IMG/VR virus record: IMGVR_UViG_3300042549_003237
Coordinates: 1 to 23,606 of that record
Length of the DNA: 23,606 bases
Source of the DNA: a virus
Reading direction: 5' to 3' (one strand)
Position 1 is the stretch's first letter. Each line of letters begins with the position of its first letter. The position numbers were made by a program, and so were the translations under genes. The notes beneath the pieces are model-generated. The model saw nothing but the letters and a program-made list of their open reading frames with translations, was not told where the DNA came from and searched no databases. This document shows, in pieces, positions 7,395 through 14,846 of this stretch.

Positions 7395-9235
7395 ATGATC
7401 TATTAAATGCAATACGCGCTTCGGGCATAAACCCGCCAACACATATAAATCAGCACGGCATTACGCGCTTTGCCACTACAGGCAAAGAGAAATCTGGCTG
7501 GGTATCATTATTTATAGACGGCAAAGGCGCATGTTATGGTGACTGGAAATCGGGCGAGCAACACGTTTGGTTTGCTGATGGCTTTAGAAGTAGCGAAAAC
7601 GATTACGAACGCGAACAAGCTATTGAGAAAGCCAAAGAAGAACGGGATTTTGCTTACAGCAACGCAGCGTTTAACGCTCAGGAGCTGTATGCAAAACTCC
7701 CACACGCTTTAGATCACGATTATTTGACGCGCAAAAATGTCAAATCACACGCAGCACTGCGCATTTATGACGGCAAACTCGTTATTCCTGTTTATGGCGT
7801 GGGTGGTGAAATCCAGTCGCTTCAATATATTGCCACAGACGGCACAAAACGATTTTACACGGGCGGTAAAATGCAGGGCGGTTACTTCACTATTGGTGAG
7901 CCGTCCGACATGGTAATCATTGCCGAAGGATTTGCCACCGCTATGACAATCCACGAAGCCACAGCACAATGTGTTGTGGTTGCGTTTAACGCTGGGAATT
8001 TAAAGCCAGTGTGCGACATGGTGCGCAGTCAGTACAAAGGCAGGGTGATTATATGCGCGGATAACGATGCAAGCGGTGTAGGTATTGAAAAAGCCAATAA
8101 ATGCGGGGTAGAAGTTATCCACTCGCCCATTGTTGGTGAAGATTTTAACGACATGGCAAAACGAGCAGGCATATCGGCTGTTGCGGATCTCATTATTGGC
8201 ACAAAGCAAAACTTGTTTGTTTCAGTCCATGATTTAATGGCAAACACCACACGCGCTGACTGGGTGATTAAAAACCTGCTGGAGCGTGGCTCAAACACGT
8301 TATTGTTTGGTGAATCTGGGGCGTGTAAATCGTTAATTGCGATGGACTGGGCGTTCTGTATTGGCAACGGTATTGCGTGGCACGGTCACAAAACCAAGAA
8401 AGGTACGGTGGTGGTCATTGCTGGTGAGGGTCATCGAGGGCTTGCAATGAGGATGCAAGCTCTCAAACAAAAATACAACATGAATCCTGACAATATTTAT
8501 TTTAGCACAAAAAGCGTTAATTTGCTCGATACAGACGCGGTTATGCGTGTAGCCAGTATATTAGATGGGTTAGGCTTAGACGAGCCTCCATGCGCCATTT
8601 TCATCGACACAATGCACAGAAATATGCACGGTGACGAGAATAGCAGCGAGGATATGGCGATATTTTTGGCTAACATGGAATTATTGGCTAAAAAATACAA
8701 CGCAGCTATTTCACCAGTGCATCATAGTGGTCATGGCGACAAGGGCAGGGCGCGTGGAAGTTCAGCTATTAAAGCAGGCATGGACGCAGAATTTTGCATG
8801 ACAAAGAAATCAAAGATGGAAGTTACGCTGTCATGTACCAAATCAAAAGATTTTAGTGCAGGCAATAATATGGATTTTAGAATAAAAGTGGTTGATCTTG
8901 AGGGCGATTGTTTTTATGACGATGACGAGCAAAAACAGATTGAGGGCGTTTATTTGGAATATGTTGGCAGTCAAGAAATTGTAAAAGAATTAAAAAAGGG
9001 AACAACACAATGTTTTGAAGGTTTAAAAAACGCCATAAATGCCACCAAAAAGTTGGGAGGTGGGCGTACATTGGTGGGTGAAAATGAGATGGTTGTGTCG
9101 CTTGAAGAATGGCGTCCATTTGCTTATGAGTACATAACAGACAAGAATAATAGACGCTCTTTTGCTGATGGAATAAAAGATTTATTAAATCAGCAACTTA
9201 TAGGGAATGATGGTGTTTATTATTGGCTTAAATAA
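7391..9235 (+). CDS. Toprim primase fused to RepA-like replicative helicase
   Basis: The 614-residue protein joins a primase N-terminus and a RecA-fold helicase. Residues 1-170 resemble the Toprim-associated primase region, including GWVSLFIDGKGACYGDW. The Toprim core shows the catalytic Glu in IIAEG (about 176-180) and DND (224-226). The helicase part has Walker A GESGACKS (307-314), Walker B CAIFIDT (401-407) and VHHSGHGDKGRARGSSA (about 443-459), typical of the RepA/AAA_25 family. No N-terminal zinc-binding cysteine set is seen. It should prime and unwind at the phage origin. The GTAC-rich repeat array starts at its stop codon. The C-terminal region of about 100 residues is unassigned and may bind DNA. 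Confidence 0.87.
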   Translation: MNDLLNAIRASGINPPTHINQHGITRFATTGKEKSGWVSLFIDGKGACYGDWKSGEQHVWFADGFRSSENDYEREQAIEKAKEERDFAYSNAAFNAQELYAKLPHALDHDYLTRKNVKSHAALRIYDGKLVIPVYGVGGEIQSLQYIATDGTKRFYTGGKMQGGYFTIGEPSDMVIIAEGFATAMTIHEATAQCVVVAFNAGNLKPVCDMVRSQYKGRVIICADNDASGVGIEKANKCGVEVIHSPIVGEDFNDMAKRAGISAVADLIIGTKQNLFVSVHDLMANTTRADWVIKNLLERGSNTLLFGESGACKSLIAMDWAFCIGNGIAWHGHKTKKGTVVVIAGEGHRGLAMRMQALKQKYNMNPDNIYFSTKSVNLLDTDAVMRVASILDGLGLDEPPCAIFIDTMHRNMHGDENSSEDMAIFLANMELLAKKYNAAISPVHHSGHGDKGRARGSSAIKAGMDAEFCMTKKSKMEVTLSCTKSKDFSAGNNMDFRIKVVDLEGDCFYDDDEQKQIEGVYLEYVGSQEIVKELKKGTTQCFEGLKNAINATKKLGGGRTLVGENEMVVSLEEWRPFAYEYITDKNNRRSFADGIKDLLNQQLIGNDGVYYWLK

Positions 9236-9353
9236 GCGTACGTACGCGTACATTTTACCTATAATGTACATATGTACGCATGGGTACATTTAAGCGTACG
9301 TACGCGTACACCCTCCCTTTAAAGGGTGTACGCGCATGTACGGTGTACGGTAC
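9233..9353. repeat. GTAC-rich iteron array with 20-nt direct repeats (candidate origin/operator)
   Basis: GTAC occurs 13 times in about 120 bp, at 9238, 9242, 9248, 9266, 9274, 9284, 9296, 9300, 9306, 9328, 9338, 9345 and 9350. The 20-mer TAAGCGTACGTACGCGTACA is present at 9233-9252 and again at 9291-9310. Each copy contains the 12-bp palindrome GCGTACGTACGC, and a third palindrome GTACATATGTAC lies at 9266-9277. The first copy includes the stop codon of the primase-helicase gene. Iterated palindromes beside a replication gene suggest an initiator-binding origin; a regulator-binding array is the main alternative. Confidence 0.7.
9303..9334. repeat. 11-bp perfect inverted repeat inside the GTAC array
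   Basis: CGCGTACACCC (9303-9313) and GGGTGTACGCG (9324-9334) are perfect inverted arms around a 10-nt centre. The centre overlaps a second perfect palindrome, CCCTTTAAAGGG (9315-9326), so two hairpins or cruciforms exclude each other. There is no T-run, so it is not an intrinsic terminator. Confidence 0.7.
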
Positions 9354-9388
9354 TTTAAAAAGATTAAGCATAAAAAAGCAAAATGCGG

Positions 9389-9394
9389 TATAAT
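9389..9394 (+). promoter_or_regulatory. Possible -10 box of the structured RNA
   Basis: A perfect TATAAT lies upstream of the folded segment 9401-9507. The best upstream hexamer, TTAAGC (9364-9369), is a poor -35 with a 19-bp spacer, so this is only a candidate; transcription could also read in from the primase-helicase gene. Confidence 0.35.
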
Positions 9395-9400
9395 TATTTC

Positions 9401-9507
9401 GGGTTGTGATAAACCTAATTAACAAGTGATTAAACAAAACCGAATTTAAAGTTAGAGCCGAAATCACTCGCGGCAATTATCACCTAACTTAAAAGACGGT
9501 TTTTTTT
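9401..9507 (+). ncRNA. Candidate structured small RNA or leader
   Basis: About 107 nt with a nested fold lies between the GTAC array and the orphan gene. A small hairpin GGTTTGTGATAAACC-like stem (9402-9415 region) is followed by a long imperfect stem, 9438-9455 with 9484-9501 (15 of 18 positions paired), enclosing an inner GCCG/CGGC stem (9457-9460 with 9471-9474). GTGATAA (9406-9412) could alternatively pair with TTATCAC (9477-9483), and AGTGATT (9425-9431) with AATCACT (9462-9468), which suggests switchable folds. The segment ends in eight T residues. No coding frame of note lies here. It may be a free small RNA or an attenuating leader for the next gene. Confidence 0.5.
9438..9507 (+). 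terminator. Intrinsic terminator-like stem with T8
   Basis: The stem of the candidate RNA, AACCG..AGTTAG (9438-9455) with CTAACTT..CGGTT (9484-9501), runs directly into TTTTTTTT (9500-9507). The stem is long but carries three mismatches and a large internal loop, so termination may be partial. It separates the orphan 104-residue gene from the primase-helicase transcript. Confidence 0.5.
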
Positions 9508-9521
9508 ATGGGTAAAATAAA

Positions 9522-9836
9522 ATGAAAGATAAATTTTATTACGGAATTCCACCTAAAAATGATTCCTATTTTTGTATTGGCTCAATTCAATATGATGGAA
9601 ACTGGGATGTGTATTTTTTAGTTAATGCTGAAAATACATTTTGGTTAAATTTTAAATTAGTTTTTAATGGTAAACGAGAACATAAAGCTAATTTTTGGTT
9701 GGCTTATAATTACGATGAACAAAGATTTGCAGATAATTCTTGTTACAAAGCATTAGTTAAAAATTACGATGATTTAATTCCAAAAATTATTTATTTTGTA
9801 AATGAAAATAAAAATTGTTTTAATGTAGCAAAATAG
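9522..9836 (+). CDS. Orphan hypothetical protein, 104 aa, AT-rich (moron-like)
   Basis: The product starts MKDKFYYGIPPKND and is rich in aromatic residues, Asn and Lys, with no signal peptide or membrane segment. I do not recognise it. The gene is visibly more AT-rich than its neighbours and has a weak ribosome binding site (GGG 10 nt upstream). A five-codon ORF (9508-9525) overlaps its start by ATGA, which might couple translation. It is the only protein gene between the replication and packaging modules, and is bounded by a terminator-like RNA upstream and a folded segment downstream. That setting is typical of accessory moron genes. A host-takeover or anti-defence role is possible but has no direct support. 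Confidence 0.65.
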   Translation: MKDKFYYGIPPKNDSYFCIGSIQYDGNWDVYFLVNAENTFWLNFKLVFNGKREHKANFWLAYNYDEQRFADNSCYKALVKNYDDLIPKIIYFVNENKNCFNVAK

Positions 9837-9843
9837 TTTTACC

Positions 9844-10022
9844 CCAACCAATTCAGAAATCACTTTATGGCGATTTATCAATAACTGGGTTGGTTGGTTT
9901 AACCATGAAGAATTAAACCTAACGCGTGTCCTCTCGCACGAAAAAAAGACGGGAGCAGTTATCGCATCGTGTTTCTTGCAACGCTTCTTCGGTGTGTTAT
10001 GGTTTAATTACTTGATGGTTAA
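9844..10022 (+). ncRNA. Highly folded segment upstream of late operon
   Basis: Two adjacent long stems fill this gap. Stem 1 pairs 9844-9856 with 9885-9897 (13 pairs, two of them G-U) and holds an inner AAATC/GATTT hairpin (9857-9861 with 9872-9876). Stem 2 pairs TTAACCAT (9899-9906) with ATGGTTAA (10015-10022), AAG (9908-9910) with CTT (10011-10013), and AATTAAACC (9911-9919) with GGTTTAATT (10001-10009). It then continues as TAACGCG (9920-9926) with TGTGTTA (9993-9999), using G-U pairs. No T-run follows. It could be the 5' leader of the late mRNA, a separate RNA, or DNA structure such as a cos or packaging site. Confidence 0.55.
9976..10003 (+). promoter_or_regulatory. Possible late-operon promoter
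   Basis: TTGCAA (9976-9981), a 16-bp spacer and TATGGT (9998-10003) with an upstream TG (extended -10) give a predicted start near 10010, just before the first late gene. Each hexamer matches consensus at four of six positions, so this is only moderate. It lies inside the folded segment. Confidence 0.35.
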
Positions 10023-10039
10023 CTTAAACAGGAACAAGA

Positions 10040-10264
10040 ATGAAAAATACGTTAACAGATTTAAACAATCATTTATTTGCTCAAATGGAAAGATTGAGCG
10101 AAGAATCATTAAGTGTTGAGCAACTTGCTTTTGAAGCAGAACGCTCAAAAAGTTTGACAATTATTGCGCGTACAATTGTCGATAATGCGCGTTTAGTCCT
10201 TGATGCACAGACACGCATTAATGACATCCCAGAACGCAAAGAGCTACCTGCTATTTTAAAATGA
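10040..10264 (+). CDS. Small helical protein, first gene of late operon
   Basis: The 74-residue protein starts MKNTLTDLNNHLFAQMERL and reads as two or three amphipathic helices. It resembles the small conserved phage proteins usually found just before HNH and terminase genes; their function is not established. AGGAAC lies 5 nt upstream of the ATG. The stop overlaps the HNH start by ATGA (10261-10264), so both are translated together. It contains no cysteine or catalytic motif. A role as a small packaging or DNA-binding partner of the HNH protein is inferred only from position. Confidence 0.8.
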   Translation: MKNTLTDLNNHLFAQMERLSEESLSVEQLAFEAERSKSLTIIARTIVDNARLVLDAQTRINDIPERKELPAILK

Positions 10265-10704
10265 ACAGTGGACGGTTTCAGAAAGGGTTTACGCCTTGGA
10301 ACAAAGGCGTTAAAAAATCAACTGGTGAATCAAAAACTCGATTCAAAAAAGGAAATGAAACATGGAACACTCGACCATTAGGTGATGAGCATGTTGATAA
10401 TGATGGGTATATTCGTGTTAAAGTGGCTGAAACAGGAACAAAAAAAGAACGTTGGAAATTAAAGCATCGTTTGATTTATGAGCAGCATTATGGCGAAATA
10501 TCGCCAAGCATAGTTATTAGGTTTTATGATAACGACAAACAAAATTTTAATATTAAAAATTTATATGCGGTAACAAAAGGCGAAAACGCTGTTTTAAATC
10601 GTTTAAAATTTGCAAATGAACCGCTTGAATTAAAACCGACAATATTGGCAATGGTTAGAATGTGCTTAAAAGCTAAAATACCTTATAGGGTTTCCGCACA
10701 GTAG
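10261..10704 (+). CDS. HNH endonuclease, packaging-associated or homing-type
   Basis: The 147-residue protein starts with two basic NUMOD-like segments (FQKGFTPWNKGVK and RFKKGNETWN) that likely bind DNA. An HNH core follows: LKHRLIYEQHYGEIS, then IRFYDNDKQNFNIKNLYAVTKGEN. The first His (HRLIYEQ) and the Asn residues of the second half (NFNIKNL) match phage HNH proteins. An HNH gene directly before terminase is common in cos phages, where it helps the terminase cut DNA; a free-standing homing endonuclease is the other reading, and the NUMOD-like N-terminus keeps that open. Translation is coupled to the preceding gene by the ATGA overlap. Confidence 0.82.
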   Translation: MNSGRFQKGFTPWNKGVKKSTGESKTRFKKGNETWNTRPLGDEHVDNDGYIRVKVAETGTKKERWKLKHRLIYEQHYGEISPSIVIRFYDNDKQNFNIKNLYAVTKGENAVLNRLKFANEPLELKPTILAMVRMCLKAKIPYRVSAQ

Positions 10705-10712
10705 GGGGAAAT

Positions 10713-11099
10713 ATGGAAAATAAAAAATTATTACCTAAACAAAAGGCTTTTTGTGAGCATTATGCTACCAATGGTAATGCGACAGAATCAGCTCGTTTAG
10801 CTGGTTATAGTGAAAAAGATATAAATACAAACGCCTCAAAATTACTGCAAAATACTACAATTAAAGAATATATTGCAGAATTAGCAAATCCGATTGAAAA
10901 CAAACGCATTGCAAACGCAAATGAGATTAAAGAATTTTGGTCAAGTATAATGCGTGAAAATGTTGAAAAAATGAATGATAGATTAAAAGCAAGTGAACTG
11001 CTTGCAAAGTCGGGTGGTATGTTTATTGATCGCGTAGAAATACAAGAAACAAGCATGACAGACGTTTTAAAAGATTTAGTCAATAAACTTCCTGACTAA
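10713..11099 (+). CDS. terS: Terminase small subunit
   Basis: The 128-residue protein begins with LPKQKAFCEHYATNGNATESARLAGYSE, the signature N-terminal HTH of the Terminase_2 family. It recognises the packaging site on phage DNA and recruits the large subunit. A GGGGGAA ribosome binding site sits just upstream of the ATG. The C-terminal part (NEIKEFWSSIMRENVEKMNDRLKASELLAKSGGMF) matches the oligomerisation helices usual for this family. The stop overlaps the large-subunit start by one base (TAATG), as expected for a terminase pair. Confidence 0.9.
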   Translation: MENKKLLPKQKAFCEHYATNGNATESARLAGYSEKDINTNASKLLQNTTIKEYIAELANPIENKRIANANEIKEFWSSIMRENVEKMNDRLKASELLAKSGGMFIDRVEIQETSMTDVLKDLVNKLPD

Positions 11100-12424
11100 T
11101 GAAAACAAGACAGCAAACGCAGCTAGAAAATCAGCACAATCGGTGGTACAAGTTAATTGACCACCCTGTTCAGTTAGCATTGATTAAAGCAGTCGAAAAC
11201 GGTGTTAGATTCCCAGTTGTTCCAGCAGGTAGACGTAGCGGCAAAACAGAACGATTCAAACGGTTTTTAGCAAAGCAAGCAATGCTAAATGATGGTGAGA
11301 AATACTTTATTGCTGCGCCAACATACAGCCAAGTTAAAAAGATTTACTGGCAAGATATGAAAGCACTCACGTTTTCATGCACTCATGATAAAAAACCAAG
11401 TGAAACCGATTTAATTATCACGCTACCAAACGAAACTGAAATACATTTAATTGGCTTAGATAAGCCTGAACGTATTGAAGGTATTGCATGGACAGGCGGC
11501 GGCATTGATGAAATTGCAGATATTAAATCAAATGCGTGGGCTGAAAACATACTGCCTGCATTAAATACCGTTCACCCTTTGCGCCCTGATTATCGCGCTT
11601 GGTGCTGGTTGCTTGGTGTTCCCGATGGTTTAAATCATTATTATGAGATGGCAGAATATGCCAAAAACAGCGGTGATCCAGACTGGGCGTTATATCATTG
11701 GAAAAGTAGCGAGATATTGCCGCCAGACGTGATTGAATCAGCTCGTAGAGTAATGAGCGAAAAGCAATTTAAACAAGAATTTGAAGCAAGTTTTGAAACT
11801 GCAAGCGGTAGAATTTATGAGGATTATTGCAGTGATAATTATACTGATGAAACCATAAAAGAACATGAGCAATTATGCTGGTATCATGACTTTAACTTTA
11901 CGCCATTATCCAGCGGAATAGGCGTTATCAGAGGAAATAACATTTTATTGCTTGATGAAATTATTTTAATCAGTGCAGTGGCGCAACAGTCAGCCTTAGA
12001 ATTTGTGGATAAGTTTAAAAATCATAAAAATAAACATGTTTTAATTTATGGCGATCCAGCAGGAAAAGCAGGGGAAAAACACGGACACGCCTCAGACTAT
12101 ACTGATATTGAACAAATATTAAGAGATAATAAATGGAGCTACTCAAGAAGAGTAAAGCCATCAACTAGATCAATAAAAGACGGACAAAACGCAGTAAGAG
12201 CAAAAATACGCAATGCAAATAGTGAAAACTTCATATTTGTTAATACAAAAAACGCGCCATACACTCACAAATCATTATCAACAGGTCAGTTAAAAGATGG
12301 CTCTACGTTTCTTGAAGCTGATAGTGATTATCAGCACATTGGCACTGCTATTCGTTATTTCATTGATTTTGAATATCCGATTATTAATAATCGCCCTAAT
12401 TTAGCTACAATTACAGGAATATAA
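11099..12424 (+). CDS. terL: Terminase large subunit
   Basis: The 441-residue protein carries the packaging ATPase Walker A GRRSGKT (44-50) and Walker B GGGIDEIA with the catalytic Glu (133-140). The nuclease half shows WYHDFNFTP, with the Asp expected for metal binding, and IYGDPAGKAGEKHGHASDY, a conserved nuclease region. Length fits the 420-500 residues common for siphovirus TerL. It pumps DNA into proheads through the portal encoded next. Start is coupled to the TerS stop (TAATG) and has little ribosome binding site of its own. Confidence 0.93.
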   Translation: MKTRQQTQLENQHNRWYKLIDHPVQLALIKAVENGVRFPVVPAGRRSGKTERFKRFLAKQAMLNDGEKYFIAAPTYSQVKKIYWQDMKALTFSCTHDKKPSETDLIITLPNETEIHLIGLDKPERIEGIAWTGGGIDEIADIKSNAWAENILPALNTVHPLRPDYRAWCWLLGVPDGLNHYYEMAEYAKNSGDPDWALYHWKSSEILPPDVIESARRVMSEKQFKQEFEASFETASGRIYEDYCSDNYTDETIKEHEQLCWYHDFNFTPLSSGIGVIRGNNILLLDEIILISAVAQQSALEFVDKFKNHKNKHVLIYGDPAGKAGEKHGHASDYTDIEQILRDNKWSYSRRVKPSTRSIKDGQNAVRAKIRNANSENFIFVNTKNAPYTHKSLSTGQLKDGSTFLEADSDYQHIGTAIRYFIDFEYPIINNRPNLATITGI

Positions 12425-12426
12425 AA

Positions 12427-13818
12427 ATGGCAGTCGACACTAAACACAGCGAGTATCACGAATATTATGAGCAGTGGGAGCGATGCGAACACGCGTCAGA
12501 AGGGCAAGACGAGATCCACGAATATGGTATTAAATACCTTCCACGTTTAAGCGGTCAAAATGACGCGGAATATTACGCTTACAAACAGCGGGCACTTTAT
12601 TACAACGCTACAAATCGCACAATCGACGGCTTAACGGGAATGCTATTCCTAAAACCCGAAGTCATCACAGCACCAAGCGCAATGGATAATATTATTGCAG
12701 ACGTGACAATGGGCGGGTTATCGTTGCATCAATTTGCTGAAATGGTAGCAGAAGAAGTTATTACTATCGGACGTTGTGCCGTGCTTGTCGATTTTCCACC
12801 CATTGTTAATGCGGTAACACTTGCACAAGCACAGGCACAAGGCGCAAGACCTTACGCGACCATGTACGATGCAGAATCAATTATAAACTGGAAAACGGGG
12901 CGCATTAACAACGTTGAACAGTTAACACTGGTTGTGCTTGAAGAAGAAAACGAGATCGCAGTTGATGAGTTTGAATCTAAATGCGAACCACAATGGCGCG
13001 TTTTAGATTTAGGCGATGGTGGAATTTATCGTCAGCGTGTTTTCCGCAAAGACAAACGCGGTGAGTTTATTTTAGTGGATGAAGTTTACCCAAAAATTAA
13101 CGGGCGACCACTTAACAAAATCCCGTTTGAGTTTTTTGGGGTTAGAGATAATTCACCATGTGTTGATAAGCCGCCATTGCTTGACCTTGTTGACGTGAAT
13201 TTATCGCATTACAGAACCACAGCCGATTATGAACACGGTTTGCACTTTACTGGACTCCCAACACCAGTAGTCACTGGCTATTATTCAGACGATAAAAGCG
13301 CGTCATTGCGTATCGGTAGTGGCACGGCATGGCTATTGCCAGACTCACAATCAAAAGCGTTTTATCTTGAATTTACTGGTCAAGGTTTGGGCGAATTGCG
13401 CGAAGCATTGCGGTCAAAAGAAGCAATGATGGCAACACTTGGGGCGCGAATCTTAGCACCAGAAAAACGCGCAGCAGAATCAGCACAAACGGCTAATATT
13501 CATAGATCAAGTGAAAACAGTGTACTTGCTTCAATTTCACAATCAATCAGTATCGGATTAACGCACGTCATGGAGTATTTGCGCGATTGGTCAGGCGTGA
13601 CTGGTGATGTTAAGGTTGATCTTAATCGTGATTTTATTCCAAACTCAATGACAGCTCAGGACTTGGATGTTCTTGTTAAGAGTTGGCAGGCGGGGGCAAT
13701 ATCAGCTAATGTTTTGTTTGAAAATCTTGTGTCTGCTGACATTATTTCTCAAGATACAAGCTTTGACGATGAGCAAGAGAGGATTAAAATAAATCCTGCT
13801 GGCGGTGGAATGTTGTAA
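12427..13818 (+). CDS. Portal protein, DUF4055-type
   Basis: The 463-residue protein matches the DUF4055 portal family: HEYGIKYLPRLSGQNDAEYYAYKQRA near residue 30 and NATNRTIDGLTGMLFLKPE near 60, followed by the stem and wing region with LDLVDVNLSHYRTTADYEHGLHF. It forms the dodecameric DNA channel at one prohead vertex and the dock for terminase. AGGAATAT precedes the ATG. The stop overlaps the MuF-like gene by one base (TAATG). The order TerL, portal, MuF is standard, which strengthens the call. Confidence 0.9.
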   Translation: MAVDTKHSEYHEYYEQWERCEHASEGQDEIHEYGIKYLPRLSGQNDAEYYAYKQRALYYNATNRTIDGLTGMLFLKPEVITAPSAMDNIIADVTMGGLSLHQFAEMVAEEVITIGRCAVLVDFPPIVNAVTLAQAQAQGARPYATMYDAESIINWKTGRINNVEQLTLVVLEEENEIAVDEFESKCEPQWRVLDLGDGGIYRQRVFRKDKRGEFILVDEVYPKINGRPLNKIPFEFFGVRDNSPCVDKPPLLDLVDVNLSHYRTTADYEHGLHFTGLPTPVVTGYYSDDKSASLRIGSGTAWLLPDSQSKAFYLEFTGQGLGELREALRSKEAMMATLGARILAPEKRAAESAQTANIHRSSENSVLASISQSISIGLTHVMEYLRDWSGVTGDVKVDLNRDFIPNSMTAQDLDVLVKSWQAGAISANVLFENLVSADIISQDTSFDDEQERIKINPAGGGML

Positions 13819-14846
13819 TGGAAGAATCAGCGAACACGCAACTACGAGATAAAACGATTGCACATGAAATTTATTTGCAGCGATATTATTCATCAACAAG
13901 TAAAAAGGTCATGGACTTGTTGCGTGTTGTTGAAAAAGATTTGGTTAAACAATTAAAAACGCTCGACCTTGATAATCAAATGACAATCCCGCAAATTGAC
14001 GCGCGGTTAGAATCAGTGCGGGCGATTTTAAATGAAGGTTATGATTTAGCCGGTAAAGAGTTAATCAGTAACATGAAAGACGCAGCAGAGTATGAGCAAG
14101 AATGGCAAATCAAAGCCATTGATGATTCAACGCCTGTTGTGCTTGATATGGTAGCGGTTGCGCCCGTGACGTTATTTGCTGCGATTGAATCAAAACCATT
14201 GCAGGGAAAACTGATTAAAGAATGGATTGATAAATTAGATCAAGATAGTTACACGCGCATACAGGACGCTGTGCGTATCGGTTTAGTTGAAGGGCAATCT
14301 TATAGTGACGTGGTTAAGCGTATTACCGGCACGAAAGCACTGCAATATACCGATGGTATTAACTCACTTAACGCACGTCAAACGCAGGCGTTAGTATCAA
14401 CTGCAATGTCACACGCAACCAATGTAGCAAGCGAAGAATTTTATAAAGCCAACGACGATTTAATAAAAGGCTGGCAATTTTTAGCTACGCTTGATTTTAA
14501 AACAACAACCCTGTGCAAATCATACGATGGTCAAAAGTTTGATTTAGGTAAAGGTCCATATCCGCCTATTCACGTTCGATGCAGATCAAGCACCGTTCCT
14601 GTTTTAAAATCGTGGAAAGAAATGGGAATGAAAGACCCACCAGCGGGAACACGGTCATCACTTGATGGGCAAATTAGCGAAACAATCAATTATGATGAAT
14701 GGTTGCGTAAACAATCACATGAAAAGCAAGATGAAGCACTAGGAAAAGGAAAAGCTGAAATATTTAGATCGGGCGTAAAGCTGGAACGATTTGTTGAAAA
14801 TGGGAAAGAATTAACACTTGAACAATTGAAAAAAATTGAAAAGTAA
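13818..14846 (+). CDS. MuF-like minor head / head morphogenesis protein
   Basis: The 342-residue protein has an N-terminal helical region and a C-terminal phage Mu F domain: LNARQTQALVSTAMSHATN, then GWQFLATLDFKTTTLCKSYDG and YPPIHVRCRSSTVPV. These are the characteristic motifs (TLDxxTTxxC, PPxHxxCRC-like). Members sit inside or on the prohead near the portal, and some carry toxin or protease domains; none is seen at this C-terminus, which ends LTLEQLKKIEK. Start is coupled to the portal stop. Confidence 0.9.
   Translation: MEESANTQLRDKTIAHEIYLQRYYSSTSKKVMDLLRVVEKDLVKQLKTLDLDNQMTIPQIDARLESVRAILNEGYDLAGKELISNMKDAAEYEQEWQIKAIDDSTPVVLDMVAVAPVTLFAAIESKPLQGKLIKEWIDKLDQDSYTRIQDAVRIGLVEGQSYSDVVKRITGTKALQYTDGINSLNARQTQALVSTAMSHATNVASEEFYKANDDLIKGWQFLATLDFKTTTLCKSYDGQKFDLGKGPYPPIHVRCRSSTVPVLKSWKEMGMKDPPAGTRSSLDGQISETINYDEWLRKQSHEKQDEALGKGKAEIFRSGVKLERFVENGKELTLEQLKKIEK

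Noticed and set aside
9260-9265. TATAAT inside the GTAC array as a promoter
   Set aside because: The sequence at the -35 distance is CGTACG, which is no match; kept only as part of the array.
9233-9353. CRISPR-like array
   Set aside because: Only two 20-nt repeats with irregular internal GTAC motifs, no regular spacers and no cas genes.
9389-9836. Type III toxin-antitoxin pair (RNA plus toxin gene)
   Set aside because: The upstream RNA has no tandem repeats and the 104-residue protein shows no ToxN-like features that I can recognise.
9844-10022. tRNA or known ribozyme
   Set aside because: The stems do not form a cloverleaf with conserved T-arm or anticodon features, and I saw no hammerhead core motif.
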